Counted from the first letter of the stretch, positions 11,225-22,319 are shown. The stretch: 64,000 nt of DNA from Polytrichum commune (GCA_950295325.1 OX485805.1:27081501-27145500); one strand, 5' to 3'. The notes: generated by a model not told the origin, from the sequence alone. Made by a program: numbers and translations.

Positions 11225-11440
11225 ATAGGGGATTGTTACAACGACCACACACTGTTTAAAACAACCACAAAGATGTATCACGCGGTCACATGACCTATCA
11301 AAATTTGAGCAATTCTAGTTGTAAGTTGAAATGTAATTAGAGAGGAAGAAGAGTAAATACCTTGATTCTCTTCATGTTTACGATGAGAAAATCAAATTTT
11401 GACAAGTCATGTGATCGATTTAATGATCCCCTAAATATAA
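11225..11440. mobile_element. Foldback element with inverted arms
   Basis: The left part GGTCACATGACCTATCAAAA followed by TTTGA is mirrored on the other strand by the right part (TCAAATTTTGACAAGTCATG, then TGATCGA). The outer ends TAGGGGATTGTTA and its inverted partner TGATCCCCTA enclose both. No duplication was defined. Confidence 0.6.
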
Positions 11441-11579
11441 TACATATATCCTAAGATGTATGCACACACATCATGAATATATATAATTATAATTATAATT
11501 ATGCTCCTTCCACATGACATGAACATCGATCTCTAATTATTAATAAGCATTTGCTCCAAATTACATGGGCTCGTGAATG

Positions 11580-12090
11580 ATTGAAGATGTATGCAAGCAT
11601 AATTTCACATTGAATGTGAAATGGTGTAGTTCCAACTAGAATACGGATAAAGAAACCAGGAAATTTTTTTTCATAAAGAGAGCATTCTCATGAGACTGAA
11701 TAATGTTATGTTATGAGCTACAATTCTACCCCTTGGTCAAGGATTTCATGCATTGAAACATGATCCATAATAATTCTTATTCTTCCTATGTGTGTATGTG
11801 ACTTTGAGTTGGTTTTAGAACAATGTTCCCTATACGTGATCTATACATTGATTTCATATCAGAATTCAACCTTTTGTACCAGTTTATGTAGGCCTTGAAA
11901 TATATGAGGATTTATGCAAGGATAATTTTCACATTAATGTAAATGCACATAGATGCAACCCAAACCTCACTAAGCCAACCAAGAAAATCACTTTTTTAGA
12001 AAGAAAACACTGACATAGGGTTGAACTATATGTTACGAGCTACAAGTATATCGACCTTATCCACAGTTACCTAGACCAATATTTCATTGT
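11580..12090 (+). repeat. Direct duplication of about 320 bp, diverged
   Basis: The order GAT(G/T)TATGCAAG-ATAA, TTTCACATT-AATGT, ACCA(G)GAAA, TTATGTTA(T/C)GAGCTACAA and CCTT-(G/T)CCA occurs at 11584-11745 and again at 11908-12065. Confidence 0.55.
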
Positions 12091-12162
12091 TGTGTAGTCA
12101 CAATGTAAGGTAGACATACTTAAAACCAACATGTAACCGAAAACTAACTCTATTTACCACTA

Positions 12163-12419
12163 ATCACTATATTCGTTAATTTGAGACTTTCTCTTGTCTC
12201 AAATTAATATATGGACCACAACAACATGGTCTAATGTTTGGGTTGTCCTACCTAAACCATCTTGATATGAGTTCTTAATTGGGTTCTTGATATGAACACC
12301 CGCTTCAAAGTATTTGCATCTTACAACATTCTCCAATATCCGTGTGATTTTATCCATGTTCTTATATTTGTAACTATCTCAAAATGCCGAAAAAGTCCCA
12401 AATTAACGAATATAGTGAT
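12163..12419. mobile_element. MITE with 26-bp TIRs and ACTA flanks
   Basis: The left end ATCACTATATTCGTTAATTT and the inverted right end (AAATTAACGAATATAGTGAT) match over about 28 bp with one G/A difference just inside. ACTA flanks both sides (12159-12162 and 12420-12423). The body includes a degenerate ATGAGTTCTTAATTG/GGGTTCTTGATATGA repeat. The superfamily is unclear. Confidence 0.75.
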
Positions 12420-12811
12420 ACTATCATAAATGTGGCACCCCCAAATGTATGATTACGATACATGTTGTTGGTTTTCCTAATCATAGGCTATCATGGTGAT
12501 TATTATTGCATCGCCATCTACTATACATGGAGGGGCGGTGCTTTTTGTTTGTGACTAGGAGACAGTTCTGGCCGTGGGAAAAAAATCATGCGCCCTTCAC
12601 ATACAATTCACTACATGGAATTTAAGTGTAAAGTTGTTTAACTAGGATCTCAACTGATGATATTGCCCAAAAATGTCCCATGACACTAGATGATGGACAT
12701 GTGGATAACTTATATGAAGGAAAGCTTCTATATTGTTGAATTGGGACTTGACTAGAATAACTACCGGAAGATGCAATGTGATTGAAACTGAGTGTTAAGT
12801 TACACTCAAAA

Positions 12812-13005
12812 CATATTGTTTATGGTACTTAGTGTCATTTTGGATTTGGGATTACACAATGTTATAACTTTTCATAATAGATTTCATTTTGCATCAACAA
12901 AGATTAAATAGGTTGTAAGGTCATTTAAACATAAATGACTTGGTGAAAATTGTAGTATTGTGTAACTTTGAATAATAAATGACATTGATAACTATGAACA
13001 ATGTA
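12812..13005. mobile_element. Group A MITE, strongly diverged
   Basis: The left part TTGTTTATGGTACTTAGTGT and the right part AATGACATTGATAACTATG with AACAATGTA are the decayed inverted termini. The interior keeps the family phrase for ACACAATGTTATAACTTTT and a TTGAATAATAAATGAC junction. Confidence 0.6.
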
Positions 13006-13689
13006 AAGGTGTTCAAAGGGAATACACTAGCACATCTTGCATGTATGTTGCAAAGGGAGTTCTTTCAACTGGAAGTCCTCAATTGTTTGATCATTTATTT
13101 TGTAGTGGTTGAATGTGCATGACAAGCAATTGGAGTTATTTTTTGCAAGTGGTTGGAAAGATTATTGCTACATCTTACAAGAAGTAATTGTCATAATCTA
13201 ACAAGAAATTAGAATGTCAAAATCAGCTAAAAAAGTAACATTTTATGTAGATTGCATACTACTTTAGGGTTTTTATGTTGGATGAATGAGAGGTACAATA
13301 TTATATGATCATTTTCTCTCGCCTTCTATTTTTGAGCAATATGTTATTTAAATTCATAATGATATAGTCACCAAGTGAGTGTCCGGCACGGGCCATCACT
13401 AGTAGGAAGGCATGGGATCACATGCCCAATGGTCACTTAGGTAAATAAACCCAATAAATTACCACATTTAGCATTTCGGGGTGTCATGGTTTCAATAATC
13501 CGCCAAAGAATCCAAACCACATACTTGCACAAATCACATAATCCTTACTGCAATGTTGACTTTATGTTATTCCAAATTGTCACATGCCACACTAATTCGC
13601 TATTATCATGCATCCATGTTAACACTACATACCTCCTTAACATCATGTCCACTTGGCTGCCACATGCATGATATTGGGAAGGTTAGAGT

Positions 13690-14040
13690 GTTGTCTTGCA
13701 TTGAAGTATGCAAGAGGAAGATAGTACACTAAAGACAAGTGTCATGTGTTTACATTTTAATATCCATCAAGAACATATTCTTGAGCATACTAATGCCAAT
13801 ATCATTTCTACACTTAAGTCAACTTGTAGACCATTATGTACCACAAACATACACCTCATAACACTATTGAACATACTCTTGGCTAAAATATAAGTAAGCG
13901 CACTTGAACGCCAAGTGTCATGAGGTGACACTAATGACGAAGTTGTTGGTCATTAGTGTAACTTAACATACACCTCCAAACAGGGTAAGTGACACTATTA
14001 CGCATGTGACGCTAAATACGCATAAACGGTGTAGTGTTAA
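13690..14040 (+). repeat. Single-arm copy of the 62-64 kb palindrome repeat
   Basis: Shared ordered blocks with the left arm at 62291-62990 include AGTATGCAAGAGG, AAGTGTCATGTGTTTACATT, AGTCAACTTGTAGACCATT, ACACTATTGAACATACTC, GCACTTGAACGCCAAGTGTC and GGTAAGTGACACT. It ends at CATAAACGGTGTAGTGTTA, an apparent element terminus. The opposite arm is absent here. Frames at 13708-13893 lie inside it. Confidence 0.75.
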
Positions 14041-14502
14041 AGCTACCACTCATTACTTATGTACCTCCACCTTGCAGGTGATCTGAATTAACTCGTTCCA
14101 AAGCACCGTCAACTTGCAGTCTGCAGACACAGCAAAATTCTAAGGACAAAATCACATGCACAAAGGGAATTTCCCCTAGCACACCCATGCCAGCATCGCC
14201 CACTACTTCACTTAACATTACTCCTCCATATAAAATTACACGACCTTGAATAATGCGTCCAAGGAGTTAGCAGACGACTGACAACCGACGACGGTTTTTG
14301 GTTGTTTTTTTGTTGTTTTTGTTTTAGGCTTGTTTTGTTATCACCTTGGCAGATTGATTGTCATGATGGGTGGCACTCCTTTCTGTGTGCAGGTGGGTTT
14401 TTTTATGCGTTTCTTTTCATTCGTTCTCTTTACGATACCAATTAACGAATGAATCGCAAGATGCCAGCAATAGTATAGCAAAGTTCTTACTCGGGGTAGC
14501 AT
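14041..14502. other. Non-coding stretch
   Basis: No gene or complete element was found between the repeat end at 14040 and the foldback at 14503. Confidence 0.35.
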
Positions 14503-14767
14503 AAGGGTGAGTTTGCAAGTAGGCCGCTCGCCCACTAGATTCTAGATAGTAATAGGTTGGAGGTGTTCTCATGTGGATAAACAAAAGCGACTAGTCAAGC
14601 ACATTCTAATGGCCTACTAGAATGTATAGGGCTATGGCCCTGGGCTGCTAGATTTGCATGCGTCCACTAAACACTTGCATGTAGTAATAATTTGTCCATT
14701 AGTTCTACATTTGTTCTTATTCCCACCAATATTTGATGGGTGAGCGGCCTACATGGAAACTCGCCTT
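14503..14767. mobile_element. Foldback MITE with 38-bp imperfect TIRs
   Basis: The left end contains AAGTAGGCCGCTCGCCCA after GTGAGTTTGC. The inverted right end contains TGGGTGAGCGGCCTACAT before GGAAACTCGCC. The core phrase TAGGCCGCTC is shared exactly. A decayed end of the same family lies at 5365-5410. No duplication was resolved. Confidence 0.65.
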
Positions 14768-14879
14768 GACCTTACTCAAGGCCCACCGTTCGTTTGGTTT
14801 TCTATCTTAAGTAGTGTGAGGTCATGCTTGTCGGCTGAAAATCTAAGTTAGTCGCCCTCAAACTTCTTCCCTTATAGAG

Positions 14880-15720
14880 ACATTTACTTTACACATTCAT
14901 ATTTTCCCTCCCCACTCACATGTCCCCTACAATTCACACAATTTTAATCCTCCCCATGTAAGAGAAATTTTGTGTGGCTCTCTAGGACCAATATTTAATT
15001 TCCAATGACTAGGACACAAATATGCACATCTCCCGGACATAGCCATGCTCCCAAAAGCAGTTTGTTGGGCAAAACATGCCACTCAACACCATTTTAATAA
15101 CCTTGCCACACTTACCATCCCCCATGAAGATTGAGCCCAAATACCCCCCGAATATATCCAAACCAACAATCCAATATCTACTCACCATTGCCCCATTTAC
15201 TTACAACGCTCCTCCTCATTGGAACCAACGTAGTACAACACCAATGAACCCCTCCTCCTATGATATACCTAACCCTCACATCATTGGCACACTAATATCC
15301 ACACTCCCAGACGCACTTATCTCAAAACGCCGCCTTGCTACACCTTCCAATTTACACTAGTCCCCATCCGTCCATCAATATGCCGTCAATTTATGGATTG
15401 ACATCCCCCATACCAGAAATAAATTTAAAATTTAAAAAACCCACCAATAGACATATCAAACCAAACCATGTCTTGGTCATATATACTCCTTACTCTAATG
15501 CAACTCAATAACTATAATAATGTCCCATCACAAAATATGTCGTTCCCTTCCTAGGAACTCATATTCACATGCTATATCCTCAACACGTAAGTGCTTGGCA
15601 AGATTGTGCCCAAATATCCTTTGCATCAAAGGCACAACTCCTGCTGACACAAACCCCCATCCCCTTAACCTCAAAATTCAATTAATTAAATTCACCTATT
15701 GCAATGGGGTTGTAATGGTT
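14880..15720. other. G-poor strand-skewed block
   Basis: For more than 800 bp the plus strand carries very few G and many C and A residues, so frames on this strand stay open by composition (15076-15360 encodes a Pro/Thr/Ile-rich string with no domain). I do not regard that frame as a gene. Confidence 0.5.
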
Positions 15721-16289
15721 GGTTTCCTCCAAATGTAGCCCAATGTAAACATGGTAAATGTCATACATTATTCTTAATAAACAAAAACTCATAAAACCGC
15801 CAAGCTCCAGTCCCACTTGAGCAACCATGGATGCTCGCACCGGCACCAACCAAGGTCCACCTATCGATACATAAATAGTATACCATCCTCCACTTTCATT
15901 TTCCTCACAAAAATAAAACAAAGTTGGCCAACTCTGATTGCCCAAAGTTGGTGCTCTTCTCAAACTGTCCTTATATCCTTCTAACACCGCCACTATGATT
16001 AGCCAAAGTGGCGTTGTTTAGTACTTAATGCTACATATGATTAGTGACTTTAATCTTTGACTTACTTAAAGCACCGTCGCACTCATTTATTGTCACTTTA
16101 ACGATGAAATATTGGTGTTACTTTAAGACTGGTGTTACTTCTAGGTACACATGCCTTTAAACCTTACAACACTCCAGATGATTCGATTAGACTTTATGCG
16201 CTCGAAACTAAACCTGATTAGGCTTAATTACAAGGTCTTGGATAACGAGTGTGGGTCTTAGACCACTATATGTTTGAAATCACCATGAT
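15721..16289. other. Non-coding stretch
   Basis: No supported gene or complete element. AGTGGCGTTGTTTAG and nearby TGTTACTTTAA phrases repeat loosely. Confidence 0.35.
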
Positions 16290-16505
16290 CAGTGTCTGAG
16301 GAGATTTTTGGACATTATAACCGGTCGAGATCCTAGTGATCCCAAGTCCAGCCGGACGTTACATGTTGGCATCTTTCGGTTATTTCTTTACTATTCCAAG
16401 GTATATTCTCCAAATTCCTCTAAAATGTTCAGTAAATTTCTTGATGTCTTGATGAAATTCAACCAGTTGCATCTTAAACCGAACCGGTTCAGCTGTGATT
16501 TGATA
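16290..16505 (+). mobile_element. hAT-like 220-bp family copy
   Basis: The left end is CAGTGTCTGAGGAGATTTTT. Internal phrases GTCGAGATCCTAGTG, CCAAGTCCAGCCGG, TTCGGTTATTTCTTTA and CAAATTCCTCTAAAATG match 61151-61376. The right terminus is eroded. Confidence 0.65.
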
Positions 16506-17078
16506 TAAGTAAGAATAGGGGGTATCATGCTCATGAACAAATTTTGGGAGGACGTTCTCGGGGTCTTGGTTTTCTTCAAGCGTCTTGGCCTTGCCTTAAC
16601 TAGCGCCAATGTAGACTCAACCATCGCATCGACCGCTACACGCTGGCGCTTGTTCCGGCGCGTGGTTGGGGGCCGAACTTCCCCATTCCACTCGTTTCAA
16701 TATGGGACTGACGAGCTACTGGAGGTGCTAGACAGTACGGCAGGGTTCCGGGGCGGGATGGAAAAGTACTTCTTGCTAAGCGAGATCAACTTCTTGTTAG
16801 TCTCGCGATCTAACAGATGCAATCGGTAATGACTTCCAGCCAACATCTACAAGCGCAACCACGGACACTGCAATCCACAAGTTGCAATAGAAACACTCCA
16901 ACAAAATAAATAATTAATGGTGTTTTGAGACGGAGTCTATGCGCCCCCCCCCCCACCACCACCACCATAAGGGTTTTCATATGTGGAAGGGAAACATGAC
17001 AAGAAGGAGTGAGAACATCCGTTCCCTACGGTTTCAGGATACAAGAGAGGGAGTGACATTACGGAGGGTGGTGTGGGG
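16506..17078. other. Non-coding stretch with poly-C tract
   Basis: A C11 tract at 16942-16952 runs into CCACCACCACCA. The open frame 16527-16829 has mixed codon use but no recognisable domain, and no splice context was convincing. I leave it unassigned. Confidence 0.35.
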
Positions 17079-17364
17079 GTGTAGTATAATGGTCGGGGAA
17101 AACCGACGGCTAGTTCATTATCAACCAATGGATCTCCCCTCATGGCCGGTCCAAATTTCCAACCATCGGATGGCAATCCGACTGTAATTTCAATCCTCCG
17201 GCAATTAGCCGATGGACCAGAAAATGTCCCAAAAATGTAGCCGATTCTTCTTGTGAGTTACTGGATTTCAGCCGGAAGAAATATTCAAATATTGGCCGAT
17301 ACCCGGGAAATGGTAACCGATACCCTCTAGGTCATGAGCATGGGTATCTGAGTGCAGGCAGGTA

Positions 17365-17595
17365 TTGAGGGATGCAGGTCAGGGCTTTGAAGATGAACGG
17401 CAACTTGCTCCGCGGCGGCGCCTCCATCAGATGGTGATGCGTGTTGCTATAGAAGGCCCAAACAATGGTTTTGATGACATTCTAACAAGTGCTCTAGATC
17501 TTTGGAAGGATGTTGCTAAGTTTCGCTATTTGTATAGCAATCCAGAGCGCTATTTGTCTGGGGCATCTGATGATGCACTTGAGGAAGTACCCTAA
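17365..17595 (+). pseudogene. Captured coding fragment inside the hAT element
   Basis: The frame reads GFEDERQLAPRRRLHQ, then DDILTSALDLWKDVAKFRYL and ends GASDDALEEVP-stop. It looks like protein sequence rather than composition noise. It is preceded by AG-ending, acceptor-like text (TGAGTGCAGGCAG at 17351-17363; GATGCAG at 17371-17377), as expected for a captured last exon. The last 17 codons survive in the second element copy with one visible change, CGC to CGT, which is synonymous. I do not recognise the family and assign no function. Confidence 0.55.
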
Positions 17596-17667
17596 ACCTT
17601 AAACTTTTTGAATTATGCAACCTTTCCATGACCAAATCCAATTGCTTCTATGAAGAATTGGGGGGAC

Positions 17668-17717
17668 CCTTGGCCTTCAAGCGGTGAAGGCATTGCTAGG
17701 TTCAATTCCTGCCAAGG
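17668..17717 (+). other. tRNA-like fold lacking an anticodon arm
   Basis: CCTTGGC (17668-17674) pairs over 7 bp with GCCAAGG (17711-17717). CTTC/GAAG closes a D-arm-like hairpin with loop AAGCGGT. AGG-TTCAATT-CCT forms a short T-arm-like hairpin, and GGTTCAATTCC resembles a pol III B box. Only about eight bases stand where the anticodon arm should be. In the second copy (63397-63446) the same fold is kept with one G-U pair. It may be a relic of a tRNA or SINE head. Confidence 0.6.
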
Positions 17718-18015
17718 ATAATAACTCTTCAAATTTAAAGTTTTGAGCATGCCTTTCTTTTCACTTATTCAAGATTTTGTACTAAGAAATGATTTCTAAT
17801 AACTTTCCATACATTTTTTAAACAATTAGTGCCGATATGAATTCCATTTAATCGGATATTGGCCAATGAAAATATGAAAATATAGGCAATTGGCCGATTG
17901 ATTTTACAAAAGACCGGCTCTTGCCGATGTAAATTGGGAAAAACCCGACCCTTCGTAGCAACTACCGGCAATTAGCCACGAAGGCTTCAAAAACTTCCCG
18001 AACTCTGGTGTAGTA

Positions 18016-19800
18016 CCCTACCATACACATATAGCTGCGCCTAGAATGATGAGTAGTAGGGAGGGCAGGAAAGGAAACGGCCCAGGCCATGTGAGGGGGG
18101 GAGTAAAGGGAGTGGGCCGGAAGTGATGGCAGGTGCTGCTTCCTTAATGGAAATTCTGTGTGCAGAGCCGGGACTAGTAACTTTTCGCCCAGGACAAGGG
18201 CAAGGGGGCGAACGGATACTCATTAATGTTAATTCATCTTATCACTAGGAGGAGGAGTCGGACGCACAATAAACAAACAAGTACTCCAATACTTACTTCC
18301 AACATGAAATGAATGAAGGATGTGCTTGTCCTCCATGTTAGGGTTGGGGGGCAGGCCGTGGGCATGATCCATCTGTTTTCCCCTTCTTCTTTTTTTATGT
18401 GGGCACTCACCATTTATGTATGTGTTGCTAGCTAGCTGCTACTACCAGAAAATAAAAGAAAAAAAGGACGAGAGGGTAGTGTTGTAGTAGTAGCGGTTCA
18501 GGTGGTGGTGTAATAATAATAATATTATTAGGGAATTATAATTGTAAATAAGTACAGACGATGTTCAAGGGATACTATATATCAGGTGCCCCTGCTAGCA
18601 GCTGGTCACAGTACGTACCACTAGATCATCATTCTCATCTGCACCGGCTACGTACCACAATCCTTTTACATGTTGGTTGTTGGTTCGTCCCAAGTTAAAT
18701 TCAATGGACTGATTTGGGGTTTCTGGTGTCTACAATAGGTATCACCGTTTTCATCTCCAGCCCCACCCATAACCTAGTTCGATTTTCCCCTTTGTAGGTG
18801 TTGTGAACATTCACCACCCGATCTTACACATGTGAGTAAGGGGCCGTGAGAAAAAAAAATTGATTCAGGATTTTCGCGGTCATGGTCGGTAGCCTAAAGC
18901 CATGATTGTGAGAAATCTCTAGTTATTTTTTTACAACCTTGGTCATGGGTCGCAGCGGGAAGCAAGTTTAGTGATAATAATGAATAGTTGTTGATATATA
19001 TCTGGTTAAGAGAAGAAGAATTTTTTTTTGGGTATGGTCACTTTTGTTTTTTTGTCGAGACAACTTATTTGTGTTGTCTTGCCACAAAATATGGGAGACC
19101 GCCAAACATTGTCCATATCTGGACATGTAGGATTTTGTGTTCCTTTCTCATCCATTTTCTGACATAACGAATCTTACTTTTGATGACAAAGTGGAATTGT
19201 CACTTATTTCTCAACCACTGATGGAATTTAGAAAGCGGCGGTCATGGTCTTTGATCACTAGTGTAAACAAGCCCAAGAGGCCAAAATCATGCTAGACGTA
19301 ACACATGGAGGTTAGATGACTCCAAAGTACACCATTCATGCTTGTTCACTTGTCCTTACATTTTTTTATGTTTAAAGTTCATGTTAATCAAGTTTGCGTA
19401 TTTGGTTATAAGCAATAGGGTTAAGGGAGGGGGTCAAGGCATTTCATTCCACCTTGTCCTATGTGGCATTTCCTAGGGATTCTTTACCCATCTGGTTTTG
19501 TAACGGGAGACTCTTAGTTCTTATCTAGTAACTATAAACTTATGCATGAAGTTGGACATAATGAAATCGTACACCATAGGTAATAAGCAAGTTTGGCACT
19601 TTAATGTCAAAATATTGATTTGTAGAGGTGACAAGTGAGATTTTGGAGAGGTTCAAAGTAGTAATGAAGTGGTGTGTGGCATTTAACTCAAATCTTGAAA
19701 TATGTGTCAAACATGCTCATCACTTGTAGTACATGCATTTCTATTGTTGGACATTATGATATAAATGGCATGTAACTTGGTCTTAGAAGTGGGTCATGCA
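18016..19800. other. Non-coding stretch
   Basis: No gene is recognised. It contains a TAA/ATT-rich run near 18510-18535 and short poly-T or poly-A tracts near 18850 and 19021. No complete transposable element was delimited. Confidence 0.35.
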
Positions 19801-20055
19801 TCCCTTGTTGTAGAAATGTTTTAAGTTGCATGTATGTTGTGTTATTTGCGTAAAATATGCATCTAGAGAGATAATATAACTACAATACCTCTCAAAGTAT
19901 ATATAATTAGGGTCTCTATCATAATTTGCTAGTTTCTTGTCCCAAATAATTTATTTTGTAGTATGCACATCTCAACATGCTAAGAATACTATCATACCTA
20001 ATTATTGTTTGTGGACAAGTATTTTGTTGCCAGTCACTTATATCTTATTTTCGTC
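19800..20055 (+). repeat. Dispersed repeat shared with 48070-48320
   Basis: Ordered blocks TTGTAG, TTTTA-GTTGCATG, TTGTGTTATTTG, AAAATA-GCAT or ACACAT, CTCAAAGTAT, TTATTTTGTAGTATGCACAT and GGACAAGTATTTTGT occur in both places in the same orientation, at moderate divergence. Class unknown. Confidence 0.6.
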
Positions 20056-20221
20056 CAATAACCTTAAGGTGCATGAAGGTCCTTCAAGAAATTGCTTGAG
20101 GTGCTAAACACACTTAGAATTTGTCTCCTTGATTGTGCTACCCCTAGAAAACTTAATACCTGTTAGATATGGGTTGGTAACCTAATACCTTTATGTGCAA
20201 CACAATCGTAGGCATGGTAAG

Positions 20222-20310
20222 TATACCCAAAACCAACGCGATGTACCATTATCGTACATTTAAATCCCCCAAATGTACGACGGTGGTACATGGTGTTGGT
20301 TTTAGGTATA
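20222..20310. repeat. Compact hairpin, 40-bp arms
   Basis: TATACCCAAAACCAAC to CGTACATTT pairs with AAATGTACG to GTTGGTTTTAGGTATA across a loop of about nine bases. The arms are roughly 80% complementary. Related arm sequence occurs at 21581-21658, 12440-12465 and 37636-37711. It looks like a small foldback MITE and has pre-miRNA-like geometry if transcribed. Confidence 0.7.
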
Positions 20311-20523
20311 TGTACCTTATTGAATGAGTGTTGTTGACTACAATTCCTTTCTAGATCGTTGAATTAGTAACCTTACCTAGAAACATGAATAGAGTATGAG
20401 GAGTGGGTCGTATGGACAACATTTACTTGCTCACATAGGTACAATATACGTCTAATTTGGAGTGCCCAACCATACTATTCATCATTGATCCATGTTAATC
20501 AATTTGTAGTTGTTGAATGGCAA
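20311..20523. other. Short non-coding stretch
   Basis: Nothing specific was found between the hairpin and the next dispersed repeat. Confidence 0.3.
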
Positions 20524-20616
20524 CCAAAGAAGGGGGCACAAAACACTTGGTGCTACATGACAAGTCACAAAGACCATTTTGATGAACATGCCACACCAAT
20601 CTCAATGCCACACTAG
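20524..20616 (-). repeat. Dispersed repeat, inverted relative of 59748-59835
   Basis: On the minus strand it reads TAGTGTGGCATT, GGTGTGGCATG, AATGGTCTTTGTGACTTGTC and ATGTAGCACCAAGTGT, closely matching 59748-59835 on the plus strand. Confidence 0.7.
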
Positions 20617-21580
20617 ATTAGATGCAGAGCATAGGATATTCAATATGTCTAGAATGTAGTAATGATAAGCTTTGAAATATATATATATATATATATATAA
20701 ATACACACACACTTTTTGTAGTGATACACTATAAACATTGTTGACAATTTTACATGCTAAACTATTATTTTGTAATGATTGTGTTGGACTTAATTTATGA
20801 GCTTTGTGACAAAGAAAAATAGGATTGGAACCCAAAGTGAATATTGGAACTAACCTATAAAATAATTTATTGGTCAAGTAGCTTTTTGCATGCATTTTGT
20901 ACCATGATAAGCTCTCACCACAACCAAGCTATTCCAAGACCAAGGTGTGAATTGCCATCCACTTGACCTATGCTACATGTTCTCCAAGACAAGAAATTTT
21001 TGGTTCCTAGTGGACCATCACCCCTCTCTTATGGTCCTTCATGCATACGATACTTTTAACACTCTTGGAAATGTTCAACTCTTACTACATAGCATAAGCA
21101 ACTAGGAATTATTTGTTATACATACTTTTGAGGCAAAGCCATGTATATGCCAATGTAATTCAAGCTTACATGAAGTTCCCCTCTTACGAAGGGTTCAAAA
21201 AGAACATATCGACCCCATTCCACAAATTTCATCATTTTATTTATCTTTGAGAGGTTGGTGAATAACTTGACGACGTGCATTCAATAAATAGAAATAGTCT
21301 AGTAGTGTAGTCGAGATCATTGACAATTAGTGGACATGACATCTCTAGGCTTCTAGACAATTTAGTGTAAGCCTTCACAAATCGTACACAAGGCACTAAA
21401 CACCATGAACAATGTAGTTATAGCTAAATATGTAAAGCATCGTTTATTGAGTGAAACTTGAAGTTTGACTAGATTGATGTCTCCATACACACTCTAATCC
21501 TTTTGAAGTTAGCAACATGCAACCCCGACTTTAATGACCACGGTACCCTCATATGGCTAGTATGAGGTACATACTATACT
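20617..21580. other. Non-coding stretch with AT run
   Basis: An (AT)n tract lies at 20678-20699 and is followed by ACACAC. No gene or delimited element is evident. Confidence 0.35.
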
Positions 21581-21658
21581 CCAAACTAACACTATATACG
21601 ACATTCATGCATTTGGGACGTTCAATTATATGATTATGGTACATAGTGTTAGTTTTGG
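21581..21658. repeat. Small foldback related to 20222-20310
   Basis: CCAAACTAACACTAT pairs with ATAGTGTTAGTTTTGG; the centre is longer and less paired than at 20222-20310. Confidence 0.6.
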
Positions 21659-22319
21659 GTTATGTGTTGCTTTTGGGTATGCCTACTACGGTAAGTACCC
21701 AAACATTGTGATGACCATCAATACGCTAGTTGTATGGGGGAAAGTTAGTTGTTTGAGTAATAAATACAAGTGGATAGAAGTCACAACAAAGAATCATCAT
21801 GGGGTTGTTTGTTTGTGGGAATAATTATGGAAAATGACCCCACTCCCACCCCCACCCCCACCCACGGCCATCCATCTCTCCAAATCACTCACGTACAACA
21901 ACTAACTTAACTTGGGTATAGCCCAACAACTCCAATTGTGGGGAACTACAAGGGCGGCCAACCAATCGCGAATCATGGCCAATAACTTTCAACACACCTC
22001 ATGATTTGTCCATGATCTTCTCGGCATGCCCGAACCTACCAACTTGGTAAGCGACGCCCTATTCCCCACAATGATGTAGGCTAGCTACTTATTATAATAA
22101 GGCCATTGGCATGAATGCCATGACATTGACGGTGAGGCTTTTATCATGGATTGTGGAAAAGTGCCACCTAGCTAGCTAGAGCATGGGGGCACATGTGACT
22201 CAACATACGTTTTAAATATAACACTTCACTTCCAAAGGGAATGACTGACCTGCTCACCTCACCTCCCCACCCACGTCACATGCATGTATTAACTCTATGG
22301 CCTAATGAACTCGATGTAT
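21659..22319. other. Non-coding stretch
   Basis: A CCCCCA-type tract lies at 21840-21865. No gene is seen. Confidence 0.35.

Larger units (their letters stand above)
17087..18007 (+). mobile_element. Non-autonomous hAT element with captured-exon-like cargo, long copy
   Basis: The element is 921 bp, bounded by an exact 8-bp duplication, GTGTAGTA (17079-17086 and 18008-18015). Its ends are TAATGGTCGGGGAA and, inverted, CAGAGTTCGGGAAG, which fits hAT termini. In order it holds a GCCGATNG-rich subterminal part, a 262-bp segment (17279-17540) missing from the second copy, the tail of an open reading frame ending TAA at 17595, a tRNA-like fold at 17668-17717, and a second GCCGAT-rich subterminal part near 17830-17980. 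It encodes no transposase. The relative at 63107-63766 lies in the opposite orientation with its own duplication. Confidence 0.9.

Noticed and set aside
15076-15360. Plus-strand frame of 94 codons
   Set aside because: It lies in a G-poor block where stop codons containing G are rare; the peptide is low-complexity with no domain.
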